From contig CAJUFE010000017.1 in assembly GCA_910585635.1 (NCBI GenBank), positions 1 through 64,000 on the forward strand: a stretch of 64,000 bases of DNA. The letters run 5' to 3'. Under the pieces are notes generated by a model, which was given only the letters and a program-made list of their open reading frames with translations, did not search any database and had not been told where the DNA came from. Positions 25,358 through 35,007 of the stretch are shown one piece after another. The translations under genes were made by a program, and so were the position numbers. Within the stretch, counting starts at the first letter, position 1. Each line of letters begins with the position of its first letter. This DNA comes from an uncultured Lachnospiraceae bacterium. GTDB lineage: Bacteria; Bacillota; Clostridia; Lachnospirales; Lachnospiraceae.

Positions 25358-26098
25358 ATGATCTTAAAAGTATCTGTACCCAGTCGCTTTCAGTTCAAGA
25401 CAAGACCAAACTTCCGCACCATGTTCCTGCAGCGGGAGGGCGAGATCCATTACATAGGCGGAGCGGATATCCTGCCTGCTCCTTTAGACGGAGAGGCGGA
25501 GCAGGAGCTGATCGGAAAGCTGGGCGGGCCTGAGGAAAAGGAGGCCCGTTCCAGATTGATCGAACATAATCTGCGCCTGGTGGTCTACATCGCGAAAAAA
25601 TTCGATAATACAGCAGTAGGTGTGGAGGATCTGATCTCCATCGGCACCATCGGCCTGATCAAGGCGATCAACACCTTTGATCCGAAAAAGAACATCAAGC
25701 TGGCGACCTATGCCTCCCGGTGCATCGAAAATGAGATCTTGATGTATCTTAGGCGGAACAGCAAGACCAAGCTGGAGGTCTCCATCGACGAGCCCCTGAA
25801 CGTGGACTGGGACGGCAATGAGCTGCTGCTCTCCGATATCCTGGGGACCGACGAGGATGTGATCTATAAGGATCTGGAGATGGAGACAGAGAGGGGTCTT
25901 TTAAACGCGGCGATCAGCCGCTTGGACCCCAGGGAGCGCAAGATCGTGGAGCTGCGGTACGGACTGACCAATGAGGACGGGGAGGAGATGACCCAGAAGG
26001 AGGTAGCAGACCTTCTGGGGATCTCCCAGTCCTATATCTCACGCCTGGAGAAGAAGATCATGAAGCGGCTGAAGAAGGAGATCGTGCGGTTTGGGTAG
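25358..26098 (+). CDS. sigE: Sporulation sigma factor sigma-E, with pro-sequence
   Basis: Mother-cell RNA polymerase sigma factor. The 246-residue protein starts with a basic, amphipathic pro-sequence of about 30 residues ending near EIHYIGGADILPAPL, the SpoIIGA processing region. Region 2 (NLRLVVYIAKKF, EDLISIGTIGLIKA, YASRCIENEILMYLRRN) and the region 4 helix-turn-helix (ADLLGISQSYISRLEKKI) are intact. A ribosome site GAAGGAGGGATCCG precedes the ATG. sigG, which often follows sigE, is absent here; leuB comes next. Confidence 0.97.
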   Translation: MILKVSVPSRFQFKTRPNFRTMFLQREGEIHYIGGADILPAPLDGEAEQELIGKLGGPEEKEARSRLIEHNLRLVVYIAKKFDNTAVGVEDLISIGTIGLIKAINTFDPKKNIKLATYASRCIENEILMYLRRNSKTKLEVSIDEPLNVDWDGNELLLSDILGTDEDVIYKDLEMETERGLLNAAISRLDPRERKIVELRYGLTNEDGEEMTQKEVADLLGISQSYISRLEKKIMKRLKKEIVRFG

Positions 26099-26135
26099 GA
26101 CGCACAAGAACTTATATTCATGGTATTCATAGATG

Positions 26136-26217
26136 AGCCAGATCTTGCCTGTTGGATATAACCTGAGATCATGTCTATAATTCCGATCTCGTATATCCGG
26201 CAGAAAAAAATCTGGCT
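26136..26217 (+). other. Long nested hairpin after sigE
   Basis: Paired segments nest in order: AGCCAGAT (26136-26143) with ATCTGGCT (26210-26217), GGATATA with TATATCC, and GAGATC with GATCTC. A loose pyrimidine run follows. It may end the sigE transcript or form part of the leuB leader. I did not find the T-box sequence AGGGUGGNACCGCG in the 310 nt between sigE and leuB. Confidence 0.5.
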
Positions 26218-26408
26218 TCCTTTGTTGCAATCCGGCTCCACATGAGCTATCATAGTAACAATTCCGTCAATTTCGGCCAAGAGCCGCGTTTTGACGGGCG
26301 CATCTGGCATACACGGACAGCGCAGCTGGGCTCATCCCTCCATTGGGGCAGACCCTGCGCAGTCCTATCAGGAGGATACGATACTTTCACAGTAAGGGAG
26401 AGAAAAAG

Positions 26409-27497
26409 ATGGATCATGGGATAACGATCATCCCGGGCGACGGGATCGGACCTGAGATCGTCAGGGAGGCATGTAAGGTATTAGACCGGACCGGTCAGGT
26501 CTTCGGCCACAGTTTCCGGTATGAAGAGATCTTGATGGGGGGCTGCTCGATCGATGCACACGGCGTCCCCCTGACCCAGGAGGCCCTTGAGACGGCCAGG
26601 AACAGTGAGTCCGTCCTTCTTGGCGCCGTGGGCGGCAATGTAGGGAATTCCAGATGGTATGACGTGGCGCCGGATCTGCGCCCCGAGGCAGGATTGCTCG
26701 CGATCCGCAAGGGCCTGGGCCTTTTTGCCAATATCCGCCCGGCTTACCTTTACAGGGAACTGGCGGAGGCCTGCCCGCTGAAAAAGGAGATCATCGGGGA
26801 CGGCTTTGATATGGTCATCATGCGGGAGCTGACCGGCGGCCTGTATTTTGGTGAACGGTATACAAAGGAGATCGACGGGGTGACGACAGCGGTGGACACC
26901 CTTACATACAATGAAAAGGAGATCCGCCGGATCGCCGTCAAAGCCTTTGAGATCGCTATGAAGAGGCGGAAAAAGGTGATCAGCGTAGATAAGGCCAATG
27001 TACTGGACTCCTCCCGCCTGTGGCGTAAGGTAGTGGAAGAGGTGGCAAAGGACTATCCGGAGGTCACCCTGACCCATATGCTGGTGGACAACTGCGCCAT
27101 GCAGCTGGTCATGGACCCAGGCCAGTTCGACGTGATCCTGACAGAGAACATGTTCGGCGACATTCTGTCCGACGAAGCCAGCATGATCACCGGCTCCATC
27201 GGCATGCTGCCCTCAGCCAGCTTGAACGAGGGCAAGTTCGGCCTCTATGAGCCCAGCCACGGCTCCGCGCCGGACATCGCCGGAAAAGATATCGCCAACC
27301 CGATCGCCACGATCCTGTCCGCCGCCATGATGCTCCGCTTCTCCTTCGACCTGGATAAAGAGGCGGACGCCATAGAGCGAGCCGTGCAGGAGGTCCTGGC
27401 CGAAGGCTTTAGGACCGCCGATATCTACAGCGAAGGCTGTCAAAAGGTGGGCTGCAGCAAGATGGGCGACCTGATCGCCGGGAAGATCCGCGCCTGA
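26409..27497 (+). CDS. leuB: 3-isopropylmalate dehydrogenase
   Basis: NAD-dependent oxidative decarboxylation of 3-isopropylmalate in leucine synthesis. The 362-residue protein has IIPGDGIGPEIV at the start, the RELTGGLYFGER substrate loop, DKANVL and the EPSHGSAPDIAGK nucleotide loop. ATG 26409 follows AAGGGAGAGAAAAAG; the frame is open to 26343, but the upstream 22 codons do not resemble the family. leuA and leuC/D are not adjacent. R1 copy B lies between it and ilvD. Confidence 0.96.
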   Translation: MDHGITIIPGDGIGPEIVREACKVLDRTGQVFGHSFRYEEILMGGCSIDAHGVPLTQEALETARNSESVLLGAVGGNVGNSRWYDVAPDLRPEAGLLAIRKGLGLFANIRPAYLYRELAEACPLKKEIIGDGFDMVIMRELTGGLYFGERYTKEIDGVTTAVDTLTYNEKEIRRIAVKAFEIAMKRRKKVISVDKANVLDSSRLWRKVVEEVAKDYPEVTLTHMLVDNCAMQLVMDPGQFDVILTENMFGDILSDEASMITGSIGMLPSASLNEGKFGLYEPSHGSAPDIAGKDIANPIATILSAAMMLRFSFDLDKEADAIERAVQEVLAEGFRTADIYSEGCQKVGCSKMGDLIAGKIRA

Positions 27498-27510
27498 CCG
27501 CCTATTAGAC

Positions 27511-27740
27511 AGGCAGCGGGCAACATATTAAACGATCGATCGACTAAAATATCACACACCTGCTATCCGCTAACGTAGCGGAGGGAGGGGCCTGTCACAA
27601 AAGGAACCCCTAGAAAAACGTCGGCGCTTAGCGAGGTCTTTTCGAGCTTAGCGTCCGCTACGTTTTTCTCGGAGCGAGAGCGCGGTGACGTTGTGACAGG
27701 TCCCTCCAGGAGCGGACCCTTTGGCAGTTCTGTGAAAAAT
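27511..27740 (+). repeat. R1 dispersed repeat, copy B
   Basis: The well-conserved part is 27571-27740. It begins GTAGCGGAGGGAGGGGCCTG, has GGAACCCCTAGAAAAACG, the GGCGCTTAGCGAGG/GAGCTTAGCGTCCGCT inner arms, CGTTTTTCTCGGAGCGAGAG, TTGTGACAGGTCCCTCC and ends AGCGGACCCTTTGG. The outer arms CCTGTCACAA and TTGTGACAGG are perfect inverted repeats, and GAAAAACG pairs with CGTTTTTC. The left 60 nt are poorly conserved. Confidence 0.85.
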
Positions 27741-27772
27741 AACAAGCAAGCAGATACTAGGAGGACATACAC

Positions 27773-29446
27773 ATGAGGAGTGATCAAGTGAGATGCGGGA
27801 TGCAGCAAGCCCCCCATCGTTCATTGTTCAATGCATTAGGGATGACAGAGGAGGAGAGGAAGAGGCCCATGGTGGGCATCGTCAGCTCCTATAACGAGAT
27901 CGTGCCGGGACATATGCACTTAGATAAGATCGTAGAGGCCGTCAAGCTGGGCGTGGCCATGGCCGGCGGCACGCCGGTGGTGTTCCCGGCGATCGCCGTG
28001 TGCGACGGCATCGCCATGGGCCATATCGGCATGAAGTACTCCCTGGTCACCAGGGATCTGATCGCGGATTCCACCGAATGTATGGCCCTGGCCCATCAGT
28101 TCGACGCCCTGGTCATGGTGCCTAACTGCGATAAGAACGTCCCCGGCCTTTTGATGGCCGCGGCCAGAGTGAACATCCCCACCGTCTTCGTCAGCGGCGG
28201 TCCCATGCTGGCCGGCCATGTGAAAGGGCATAAGACCAGCTTATCCAGCATGTTCGAGGCAGTAGGCGCCTACGCGGCCGGGACCATGACCCAGGAGGAT
28301 GTGCAGGACTTTGAGGACCACGCATGCCCCACCTGCGGCTCCTGCTCCGGCATGTACACGGCCAACAGCATGAACTGCCTCACCGAGGTCTTAGGCATGG
28401 GCTTAAGGGGCAACGGTACGATCCCGGCGGTCTATTCCCAGCGGATCAAGCTGGCTAAGCAGGCCGGTATGGCGGTGATGGAGATGTATAGGAGAAATAT
28501 CTGCCCCCGGGATATCATGACCGAGGCGGCCTTTAGAAATGCCCTGACCATGGATATGGCCCTGGGCTGCTCCACCAACAGCATGCTCCATCTCCCGGCC
28601 ATCGCCCATGAGGCCGGGGTGGACCTAAACCTGGATATCGCCAACGAGCTGAGCGCCAAGACCCCGAACCTGTGCCACTTAGCGCCGGCCGGCCCCACCT
28701 ATATGGAGGACTTGAACGAAGCCGGCGGCATCTATGCCGTGATGAAGGAGATCAGCAAGAAGGGGCTTTTGGATCTTAGCTGCATGACCGTGACCGGAAA
28801 GACCGTGGGCGAGAACATCGCGGACGCGGTGAACAAAGATCCCAAGGTGATCCGCCCGGTGGACGATCCCTACAGCCAGACCGGCGGGATCGCGATCCTG
28901 CGGGGGAACTTAGCTCCCGACAGCGCGGTGGTGAAGCGGTCTGCCGTGGTGCCGGAGATGTTAAAGCATGAAGGCCCGGCCCGGGTGTTTGACTGCGAGG
29001 AGGACGCGATCGACGCCATCAAGGGCGGGAAGATCGTGGCCGGAGACGTGGTGGTGATCCGCTACGAGGGGCCCAAGGGCGGCCCGGGCATGCGGGAGAT
29101 GCTAAATCCCACCTCCGCGATCGCGGGTATGGGCTTAGGATCTTGCGTGGCGCTGATCACCGACGGGCGGTTCTCCGGAGCCTCCAGAGGCGCGTCGATC
29201 GGGCACTGCTCTCCGGAAGCAGCCGTGGGCGGTCCGATCGCCTTTGTAGAGGAGGGCGATATCATCTCGATCGATATCGACGCCCATAAGCTGGAGCTCA
29301 AGGTCTCCGAAGAGGTCCTTAAGGAGCGGCGGGCAAGATGGCAGCCCAGAGCGCCCAAGGTGACCACCGGCTATCTGGCCCGGTATGCGTCCTTAGTGAC
29401 CTCAGCGGACAAGGGAGCGGTGCTCAAGGTCCCGGGTAAGGACTGA
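27773..29446 (+). CDS. ilvD: Dihydroxy-acid dehydratase
   Basis: Iron-sulfur enzyme of isoleucine and valine synthesis that dehydrates dihydroxy acids to 2-keto acids. The 557-residue length is normal. The ligand cysteines lie in PNCDKNVPG and CPTCGSCSGMYTANSM, and the C-terminal DGRFSGASRG block is present. The ribosome site AGGAGG lies 11 nt before the ATG. R1 copy B fills most of the gap before it, so its promoter is either inside or upstream of the repeat. Confidence 0.97.
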   Translation: MRSDQVRCGMQQAPHRSLFNALGMTEEERKRPMVGIVSSYNEIVPGHMHLDKIVEAVKLGVAMAGGTPVVFPAIAVCDGIAMGHIGMKYSLVTRDLIADSTECMALAHQFDALVMVPNCDKNVPGLLMAAARVNIPTVFVSGGPMLAGHVKGHKTSLSSMFEAVGAYAAGTMTQEDVQDFEDHACPTCGSCSGMYTANSMNCLTEVLGMGLRGNGTIPAVYSQRIKLAKQAGMAVMEMYRRNICPRDIMTEAAFRNALTMDMALGCSTNSMLHLPAIAHEAGVDLNLDIANELSAKTPNLCHLAPAGPTYMEDLNEAGGIYAVMKEISKKGLLDLSCMTVTGKTVGENIADAVNKDPKVIRPVDDPYSQTGGIAILRGNLAPDSAVVKRSAVVPEMLKHEGPARVFDCEEDAIDAIKGGKIVAGDVVVIRYEGPKGGPGMREMLNPTSAIAGMGLGSCVALITDGRFSGASRGASIGHCSPEAAVGGPIAFVEEGDIISIDIDAHKLELKVSEEVLKERRARWQPRAPKVTTGYLARYASLVTSADKGAVLKVPGKD

Positions 29447-29544
29447 GCGGTCAAGGACAGCAGGATAGGGGCTGCCAGCCAGGAGGCTTTCTGGGCAGCG
29501 GACATAGACGAACGAAAGAACGTAAAAAAGGAGTTGTTGATCAT

Positions 29545-31230
29545 ATGAGCAAGTTGACAGGAGCAGAGATCGTGATCGAATGCTTAAAGGAACAAGGCGT
29601 GGATACCGTTTTTGGTTATCCGGGCGGAGCGATCTTGAACATTTACGATGCCTTATATAAGCACCAGGATGAGATCTGCCATATCCTGACCTCCCATGAG
29701 CAGGGCGCGTCCCACGCGGCAGACGGCTATGCCCGGGCTACCGGCAAGGTGGGCGTCTGCCTGGCCACATCCGGCCCCGGCGCCACCAATCTGGTGACAG
29801 GCATCGCCACAGCCTACATGGATTCGGTCCCGGTGGTGGCCATCACCTGCAACGTAGGGACCAGCCTGCTGGGGAAAGACAGCTTCCAGGAGGTGGATAT
29901 CGCCGGCATCACCATGCCGATCACCAAATATAATTTTATCGTAAAGGATGTGAGCCGGCTGGCCCAGATCATCCGCAGGGCCTTCGCGATCGCCCAGACC
30001 GGGCGTCCCGGCCCGGTGCTGGTGGATATCACCAAGGATGTGACGGCCGCCCAGTGGGAGTACACCTATGAGGCCCCGGCCCCGGTGGAACGCCTGACGG
30101 ACCAGATCACTGAGGAGGCCATGGACCGGGCCGTGGAGATGATCCACAATGCCAGGCAGCCCTTTATCTTCGTGGGCGGCGGCGCGGTCATCGCCAATGC
30201 GGCCGATGAGCTGAGAGCTTTTGCGAAAAAGATCCAGGCCCCGGTGGCGGACAGCCTGATGGGCAAGGGCGCCTTTGACGGCAACGATGAGCTCTATACC
30301 GGCATGGTGGGCATGCATGGCACCAAGACCTCCAATTTCGGCATCACGGAATGCGACCTTTTGATCGTGGTAGGCGCCCGCTTCAGCGACCGGGTCACGG
30401 GAAATGCTTCGAAATTTGCCAAGAATGCTAAGATCCTCCAGCTGGATGTGGATCCGGCGGAGATCAATAAGAACATCAAGGTGGACGCCTATGTGATCGG
30501 CGATGTGAAGGTGATCCTGCGCAAGCTGAACGCCCGCTTAGACCCGATCCGCCACGACGAGTGGGTGGCCCATATCGAGCGGATGAAGGATATGTATCCC
30601 CTGCGCTATGACAAGAACGTATTGACCGGCCCCTATGTGATCGAGCAGATCTACGAGGCCACCAAGGATAAGGATACCGTCATCGTCACAGAGGTAGGCC
30701 AGCACCAGATGTGGGCGGCCCAGTACTATCGCTACAGTTCGCCCAGGACCCTGCTCACCTCCGGAGGCCTGGGCACCATGGGCTACGGCCTTGGAGCGGC
30801 GATCGGAGCCAAGATGGGCTGTAAGGAGAAGACGGTGATCAATGTGGCCGGGGACGGCTGCTTCCGCATGAACATGAACGAGATCGCCACGGCGGCCCGC
30901 TATAACATCCCGATCATCCAGGTGGTGATCAATAACCATGTGCTGGGCATGGTGCGCCAGTGGCAGACCCTTTTCTACGGCAAGCGGTATTCCCAGACCG
31001 TGCTGAACGACGGGGTGGATTTTGTCAAGCTCTCCGAGGCCATGGGGGCTAAGGCTTACCGGGTGACCAAGAAGGAAGAGTTCATGCCGGCCCTTAAGGA
31101 GGCCATGGCACTTAATATCCCCTGCGTGATCGACTGCCAGATCAACTGCGACGATAAGGTGTTCCCCATGGTACCGGCGGGGGCGCCGATCGAGGATGCC
31201 TTTGATGATACGGACCTGAAGATCCAGTAA
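29545..31230 (+). CDS. ilvB: Acetolactate synthase, catalytic subunit
   Basis: ThDP-dependent enzyme joining two pyruvates, or pyruvate and 2-ketobutyrate. The 561-residue protein has the FGYPGGAILNIYDAL opening with the ThDP-activating Glu in SHEQGASHAADGYAR, the central FAD/DHS-like domain and the GDGCFRMNMNEIATA...NN ThDP-Mg motif. The regulatory subunit ilvN is not adjacent. It follows ilvD by 98 nt and has AAAGGAG before the ATG, so ilvD-ilvB probably form an operon. Confidence 0.95.
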   Translation: MSKLTGAEIVIECLKEQGVDTVFGYPGGAILNIYDALYKHQDEICHILTSHEQGASHAADGYARATGKVGVCLATSGPGATNLVTGIATAYMDSVPVVAITCNVGTSLLGKDSFQEVDIAGITMPITKYNFIVKDVSRLAQIIRRAFAIAQTGRPGPVLVDITKDVTAAQWEYTYEAPAPVERLTDQITEEAMDRAVEMIHNARQPFIFVGGGAVIANAADELRAFAKKIQAPVADSLMGKGAFDGNDELYTGMVGMHGTKTSNFGITECDLLIVVGARFSDRVTGNASKFAKNAKILQLDVDPAEINKNIKVDAYVIGDVKVILRKLNARLDPIRHDEWVAHIERMKDMYPLRYDKNVLTGPYVIEQIYEATKDKDTVIVTEVGQHQMWAAQYYRYSSPRTLLTSGGLGTMGYGLGAAIGAKMGCKEKTVINVAGDGCFRMNMNEIATAARYNIPIIQVVINNHVLGMVRQWQTLFYGKRYSQTVLNDGVDFVKLSEAMGAKAYRVTKKEEFMPALKEAMALNIPCVIDCQINCDDKVFPMVPAGAPIEDAFDDTDLKIQ

Positions 31231-31254
31231 CGCGGACGAAAACGCTAAAGGTAC

Positions 31255-31283
31255 TTGACAAAACGTTAACGGATCAATACAAT
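31255..31283 (+). promoter_or_regulatory. Promoter of the serC operon
   Basis: TTGACA (31255-31260), 17-nt spacer, TACAAT (31278-31283), 46 nt before serC. Near-consensus sigma-A promoter. Confidence 0.75.
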
Positions 31284-31328
31284 AAAATTTACGGTAAAAT
31301 AACGACCATTCATCCAGGAGGGAACAAA

Positions 31329-32414
31329 ATGAGCAGAGTATATAATTTCTCGGCAGGACCGGCTGTGCTGCCGGAAGCGGTGCTTAGGGAAGCCGCGGCA
31401 GAGATGCTGGACTATCAGGGGACGGGGATGTCCGTGATGGAGATGAGCCACCGCTCTAAGGCTTTCCAGTCGATCATCGATGATGCGGAGAAGGATCTGC
31501 GGGAGCTGATGGAGATCCCGGATAACTATAAGGTGCTCTTTTTACAGGGCGGCGCTTCCCAGCAGTTCGCCATGATCCCCATGAACCTGTTCAAGAACAA
31601 GGTGGGGGATTATATCATCACCGGACAGTGGGCGAAGAAGGCCTGGCAGGAGGCGCAGAAGTTTGGCAAGGCCAACGCGATCGCCTCCAGCGCCGATAAG
31701 ACCTTCAGCTACATACCCGACTGCTCCGATCTGCCGATCGATGAGGACGCGGACTATGTGTACATCTGCCAGAACAACACGATCTACGGCACGGTCTACC
31801 ATGAGCTGCCCAACACCAAGGGGAAGATCTTGGTGGCCGATGTTTCCTCCTGTTTCTTATCGGAGCCGATCGATGTGAGCAAGTACGGCGTGGTCTACGG
31901 CGGGGTCCAGAAGAACGTGGGACCTGCCGGCGTGGTGATCGTGATCATCCGGGAGGACCTGATCACGGAAGATGTGCTGCCCGGCACGCCCACCATGCTC
32001 CGCTATAAGACCCATGCGGATGCAGGCTCCCTGTATAACACACCGCCCTGCTACGGCATCTACATCTGCGGCAAGGTGTTTAAGTGGCTGAAGGCTAAAG
32101 GCGGTCTGACCGCCATGAAGGCGTATAATGAGAAAAAAGCGAAGCTCTTATACGACTTCTTGGATCAGAGCAAGCTCTTTAAGGGGACGGTGGAGAAGAA
32201 GGACCGCTCACTGATGAACGTGCCTTTCGTGACCGGCGATGAGGAGCTGGATGCGCTGTTCGTGAAGGAGGCGAAGGCGGCCGGCCTTGAGAACTTAAAG
32301 GGCCACAGGACCGTGGGCGGCATGCGGGCCAGCATCTACAATGCCATGCCGATCGAAGGTGTGGAGAAGTTAGTGGCCTTCATGAAGGATTTTGAAGAGA
32401 AACATGGAAAATGA
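31329..32414 (+). CDS. serC: Phosphoserine aminotransferase
   Basis: PLP enzyme converting 3-phosphohydroxypyruvate to phosphoserine with glutamate. The 361-residue class V aminotransferase has YNFSAGPAVLPEAVL at the start, GGASQQFAMIPMNL and the PLP-lysine region YGGVQKNVGPAG. CAGGAGGGAACAAA supplies the ribosome site. It precedes serA by 18 nt, forming a compact serine-synthesis operon. Confidence 0.96.
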   Translation: MSRVYNFSAGPAVLPEAVLREAAAEMLDYQGTGMSVMEMSHRSKAFQSIIDDAEKDLRELMEIPDNYKVLFLQGGASQQFAMIPMNLFKNKVGDYIITGQWAKKAWQEAQKFGKANAIASSADKTFSYIPDCSDLPIDEDADYVYICQNNTIYGTVYHELPNTKGKILVADVSSCFLSEPIDVSKYGVVYGGVQKNVGPAGVVIVIIREDLITEDVLPGTPTMLRYKTHADAGSLYNTPPCYGIYICGKVFKWLKAKGGLTAMKAYNEKKAKLLYDFLDQSKLFKGTVEKKDRSLMNVPFVTGDEELDALFVKEAKAAGLENLKGHRTVGGMRASIYNAMPIEGVEKLVAFMKDFEEKHGK

Positions 32415-32432
32415 CCAGATCGGAGGGAATAG

Positions 32433-33596
32433 ATGATGCGATTACATTGCTTAAATCCCATCTCAAAGTATGGCACCGAGCTGTTGGATGAAAAGTATCA
32501 GCTGACAGATAAGGTGGAGGAGGCGGACGGCATCCTGGTGCGCAGCGCTTCCATGCATGAGATGGAGCTTTCAGAAAACTTATTAGCCGTAGCCAGAGCC
32601 GGGGCCGGGGTGAACAACATCCCCTTGGAGAAGTGCGCCGAGGCCGGGGTGGTGGTCTTTAACACCCCTGGCGCTAATGCCAACGGCGTAAAGGAGCTGG
32701 TGCTGGCGGGCATGCTCTTAGCCGCCAGGGATATCGTGGGCGGCATCCGGTGGTGCGAGGAGAATAAGGATGACGCCAACATCGCCAAGTCCGTGGAGAA
32801 GAGCAAGAAGGCATTTGCCGGACATGAGATCAAGGGCAAGAAGCTGGGCGTGATCGGTCTGGGCGCGATCGGCGCGGAGGTAGCCAACGCGGCGGTGGCC
32901 CTGGGGATGGATGTATACGGATACGATCCCTACATCTCGGTCAACGCGGCCTGGAGGCTGTCCAGGGCGGTGAAGCACAGCAACTCCGTGGAGAGCATCT
33001 ACAAGGAGTGCGATTATATCACTGTCCATGTGCCGCTGATGGATGCCACCAAGAAGATGATCAACAAGGAAGCCCTGGATCAGATGAAGGACGGCGTGGT
33101 GGTATTGAACTTCGCCAGGGCGCTGCTGGTGGATGACGGGGCTATGGCAGAGGCGCTGGCCTCCGGGAAGGTCCACCGCTATGTGACCGATTTTCCGGAT
33201 CCGGAGTCGGCTAATATGCCCCATACGATCGCGATCCCCCATCTGGGCGCTTCCACAGAGGAGTCCGAGGATAACTGCGCGGTCATGGCGGTCCAGGAGA
33301 TGATGGATTACTTAGAGAACGGGAACATCAAAAATTCCGTGAACTATCCTTCCTGTGATATGGGCATCTGCACCGGCGCCAGCCGTGTGGCGGTCATGCA
33401 TGAGAACATCCCCAACATGATCGGGCAGGTGACCGGCACCTTAGCCGGCCAGGGCGTGAACATCTCGGATATGACCAATAAGAGCCGGGATAAGTTCGCC
33501 TATACCCTGCTGGATCTGGATGTGGTGCCGGAGGAGGAGACCCTTAAGAAGCTGCGTCAGATCAAGGGCGTGATCAGGGTGCGCGTGGTGAAGTAG
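32433..33596 (+). CDS. serA: D-3-phosphoglycerate dehydrogenase
   Basis: First enzyme of serine synthesis. At 387 residues it is the short form: catalytic domain, NAD-binding GLGAIGAEVANAA (about residue 143), the HLGASTEESEDN catalytic His region and one C-terminal ACT domain (TLAGQGVNISDMTNKS) that could bind serine. The start follows serC with GGAGGGAATAG. Two Met codons open the frame; either could be used. Confidence 0.96.
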   Translation: MMRLHCLNPISKYGTELLDEKYQLTDKVEEADGILVRSASMHEMELSENLLAVARAGAGVNNIPLEKCAEAGVVVFNTPGANANGVKELVLAGMLLAARDIVGGIRWCEENKDDANIAKSVEKSKKAFAGHEIKGKKLGVIGLGAIGAEVANAAVALGMDVYGYDPYISVNAAWRLSRAVKHSNSVESIYKECDYITVHVPLMDATKKMINKEALDQMKDGVVVLNFARALLVDDGAMAEALASGKVHRYVTDFPDPESANMPHTIAIPHLGASTEESEDNCAVMAVQEMMDYLENGNIKNSVNYPSCDMGICTGASRVAVMHENIPNMIGQVTGTLAGQGVNISDMTNKSRDKFAYTLLDLDVVPEEETLKKLRQIKGVIRVRVVK

Positions 33597-33655
33597 AAAA
33601 GGGCTTGCATATCGGGCCAAAAACATTTAAGATCATAGTAGAGGATTGAAAAGGC

Positions 33656-33692
33656 GATGTTGCAAAACGGCGGTTTGGCAACATCCCTTTTT
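33656..33692 (+). terminator. Terminator after serA
   Basis: GATGTTGC (33656-33663) pairs with GCAACATC (33678-33685), AAAC/GTTT extends it, and CCCTTTTTC follows. It would partly or fully separate serCA from the DUF1015 gene. Confidence 0.75.
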
Positions 33693-33752
33693 CGTAACGG
33701 AAGCTGCAGAAAGCTGCAGCGGCAGGTTTTCTGGAAGAAGGAGGAATAGAAG

Positions 33753-34994
33753 ATGGCGATCGTGAAACCTTTTTGCGCAGTGCGGCCGAACCCGGTGGTG
33801 GTCTCCCAGGTGGCGGCTCTCCCTTACGATGTGTTCGACCGGAAGGAGGCCTGCCAGGTGGTAAAGGGCAAGCCCCTGTCCTTTTTGAACATCGACCGGG
33901 CGGAGACCCAGTTTCCGGAGGACGTGGACATCTATGCGGACTGTGTGTATGAAAAAGCCAGAGAGCTTTTAGAGACCCGGATGGCAGACGGCACCTTTAT
34001 CCAGGACGAGGGGCCCTGCTATTATGTCTATCAGCTGACCATGGACGGCCGGAGCCAGACCGGGATCGTAGCCTGCAGCTCGGTAGATGACTATGTGGCC
34101 CAGGTGATCAAGAAGCATGAGAACACCAGGGAGGAGAAGGAGCTGGACCGGATCCGGCATGTGGATACCACCAATGCCCAGACCGGACCGATCTTCCTGG
34201 CTTACCGGGCTGTGGAGGAGCTGGACCGTCTGGTGGGGCAGGTGTGCGCCGGAAAGCCGATCTACAGCTTTACGGCGCCGGATGATGTGGAGCATAAGGT
34301 CTGGAAGATCGCGGCTCCCGGGCTGGTGGCCCGGATCGGTGAAGCTTTTGAGAAGGTGCCCGCCACCTATATCGCTGACGGGCATCATCGGGCGGCATCG
34401 GCGGTGAAGGTGTGCTTAAAGCGCCGTGAGGCACATCCGGACTATACAGGGGAGGAGCCCTTCAACTATTTCCTCTCGGTCCTGTTCCCCGATGAGCAGC
34501 TGATGATCATGCCCTATAACCGTGTGGTGCAGGATCTGAACGGTCTGTCCAAGGAGACATTTTTGGACAAGCTGGGCGCTGCTTTTGTGGTGAAGGAAGT
34601 GGGATCGTATCCCTATGAGCCGGACGCGAAGGGGCGGTTCGGCATGTATCTGGATGGGAGATGGTATTTTCTGGAGGCGAAGCCGGAGGTCCTGAGCCAG
34701 GATCCGGTGAAGGGGCTGGATGTGTCCATCCTGCAGGATGCGCTGTTAGGCCCGATCCTGGGGATCGAAGATCCCCGGACCGATGGGCGGATCGATTTTA
34801 TCGGCGGGATCCGGGGCTTAAAGGAACTGGAGCGCCGCTGCAGGGAGGATATGACCGTGGCATTTTCCATGTACCCCACCTCGATCCAGGAGCTTTTGGC
34901 TGTGGCGGACGCCGGTCTTTTGATGCCCCCGAAATCCACCTGGTTCGAGCCGAAGCTGAGGAGCGGGATCTTTATCCATAAGCTGGGCGAGTAA
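33753..34994 (+). CDS. DUF1015 family protein
   Basis: A 413-residue cytoplasmic protein recognised by PFCAVRPNP and ALPYDVFDRKEA near the start and the KHENTREEKELDRIRH block, all features of DUF1015. The family often sits beside serA/serC in clostridia, as here, which suggests a role linked to serine or phosphoserine; a kinase-like or ParB-like activity has been proposed for related folds but is not shown by this sequence. AAGGAGGAATAGAAG gives a strong ribosome site. An intrinsic terminator separates it from serA, so it may have its own promoter. Confidence 0.85.
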   Translation: MAIVKPFCAVRPNPVVVSQVAALPYDVFDRKEACQVVKGKPLSFLNIDRAETQFPEDVDIYADCVYEKARELLETRMADGTFIQDEGPCYYVYQLTMDGRSQTGIVACSSVDDYVAQVIKKHENTREEKELDRIRHVDTTNAQTGPIFLAYRAVEELDRLVGQVCAGKPIYSFTAPDDVEHKVWKIAAPGLVARIGEAFEKVPATYIADGHHRAASAVKVCLKRREAHPDYTGEEPFNYFLSVLFPDEQLMIMPYNRVVQDLNGLSKETFLDKLGAAFVVKEVGSYPYEPDAKGRFGMYLDGRWYFLEAKPEVLSQDPVKGLDVSILQDALLGPILGIEDPRTDGRIDFIGGIRGLKELERRCREDMTVAFSMYPTSIQELLAVADAGLLMPPKSTWFEPKLRSGIFIHKLGE

Positions 34995-35007
34995 AGGGCG
35001 GCGGACC

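Noticed and set aside
26099..26408. A T-box leucine leader for leuB
   Set aside because: The conserved T-box sequence AGGGUGGNACCGCG and a clear antiterminator are absent.
27497..27772. CRISPR or tRNA in the leuB-ilvD gap
   Set aside because: The structure is explained by R1 copy B; there are no regular repeat-spacer units or cloverleaf features.
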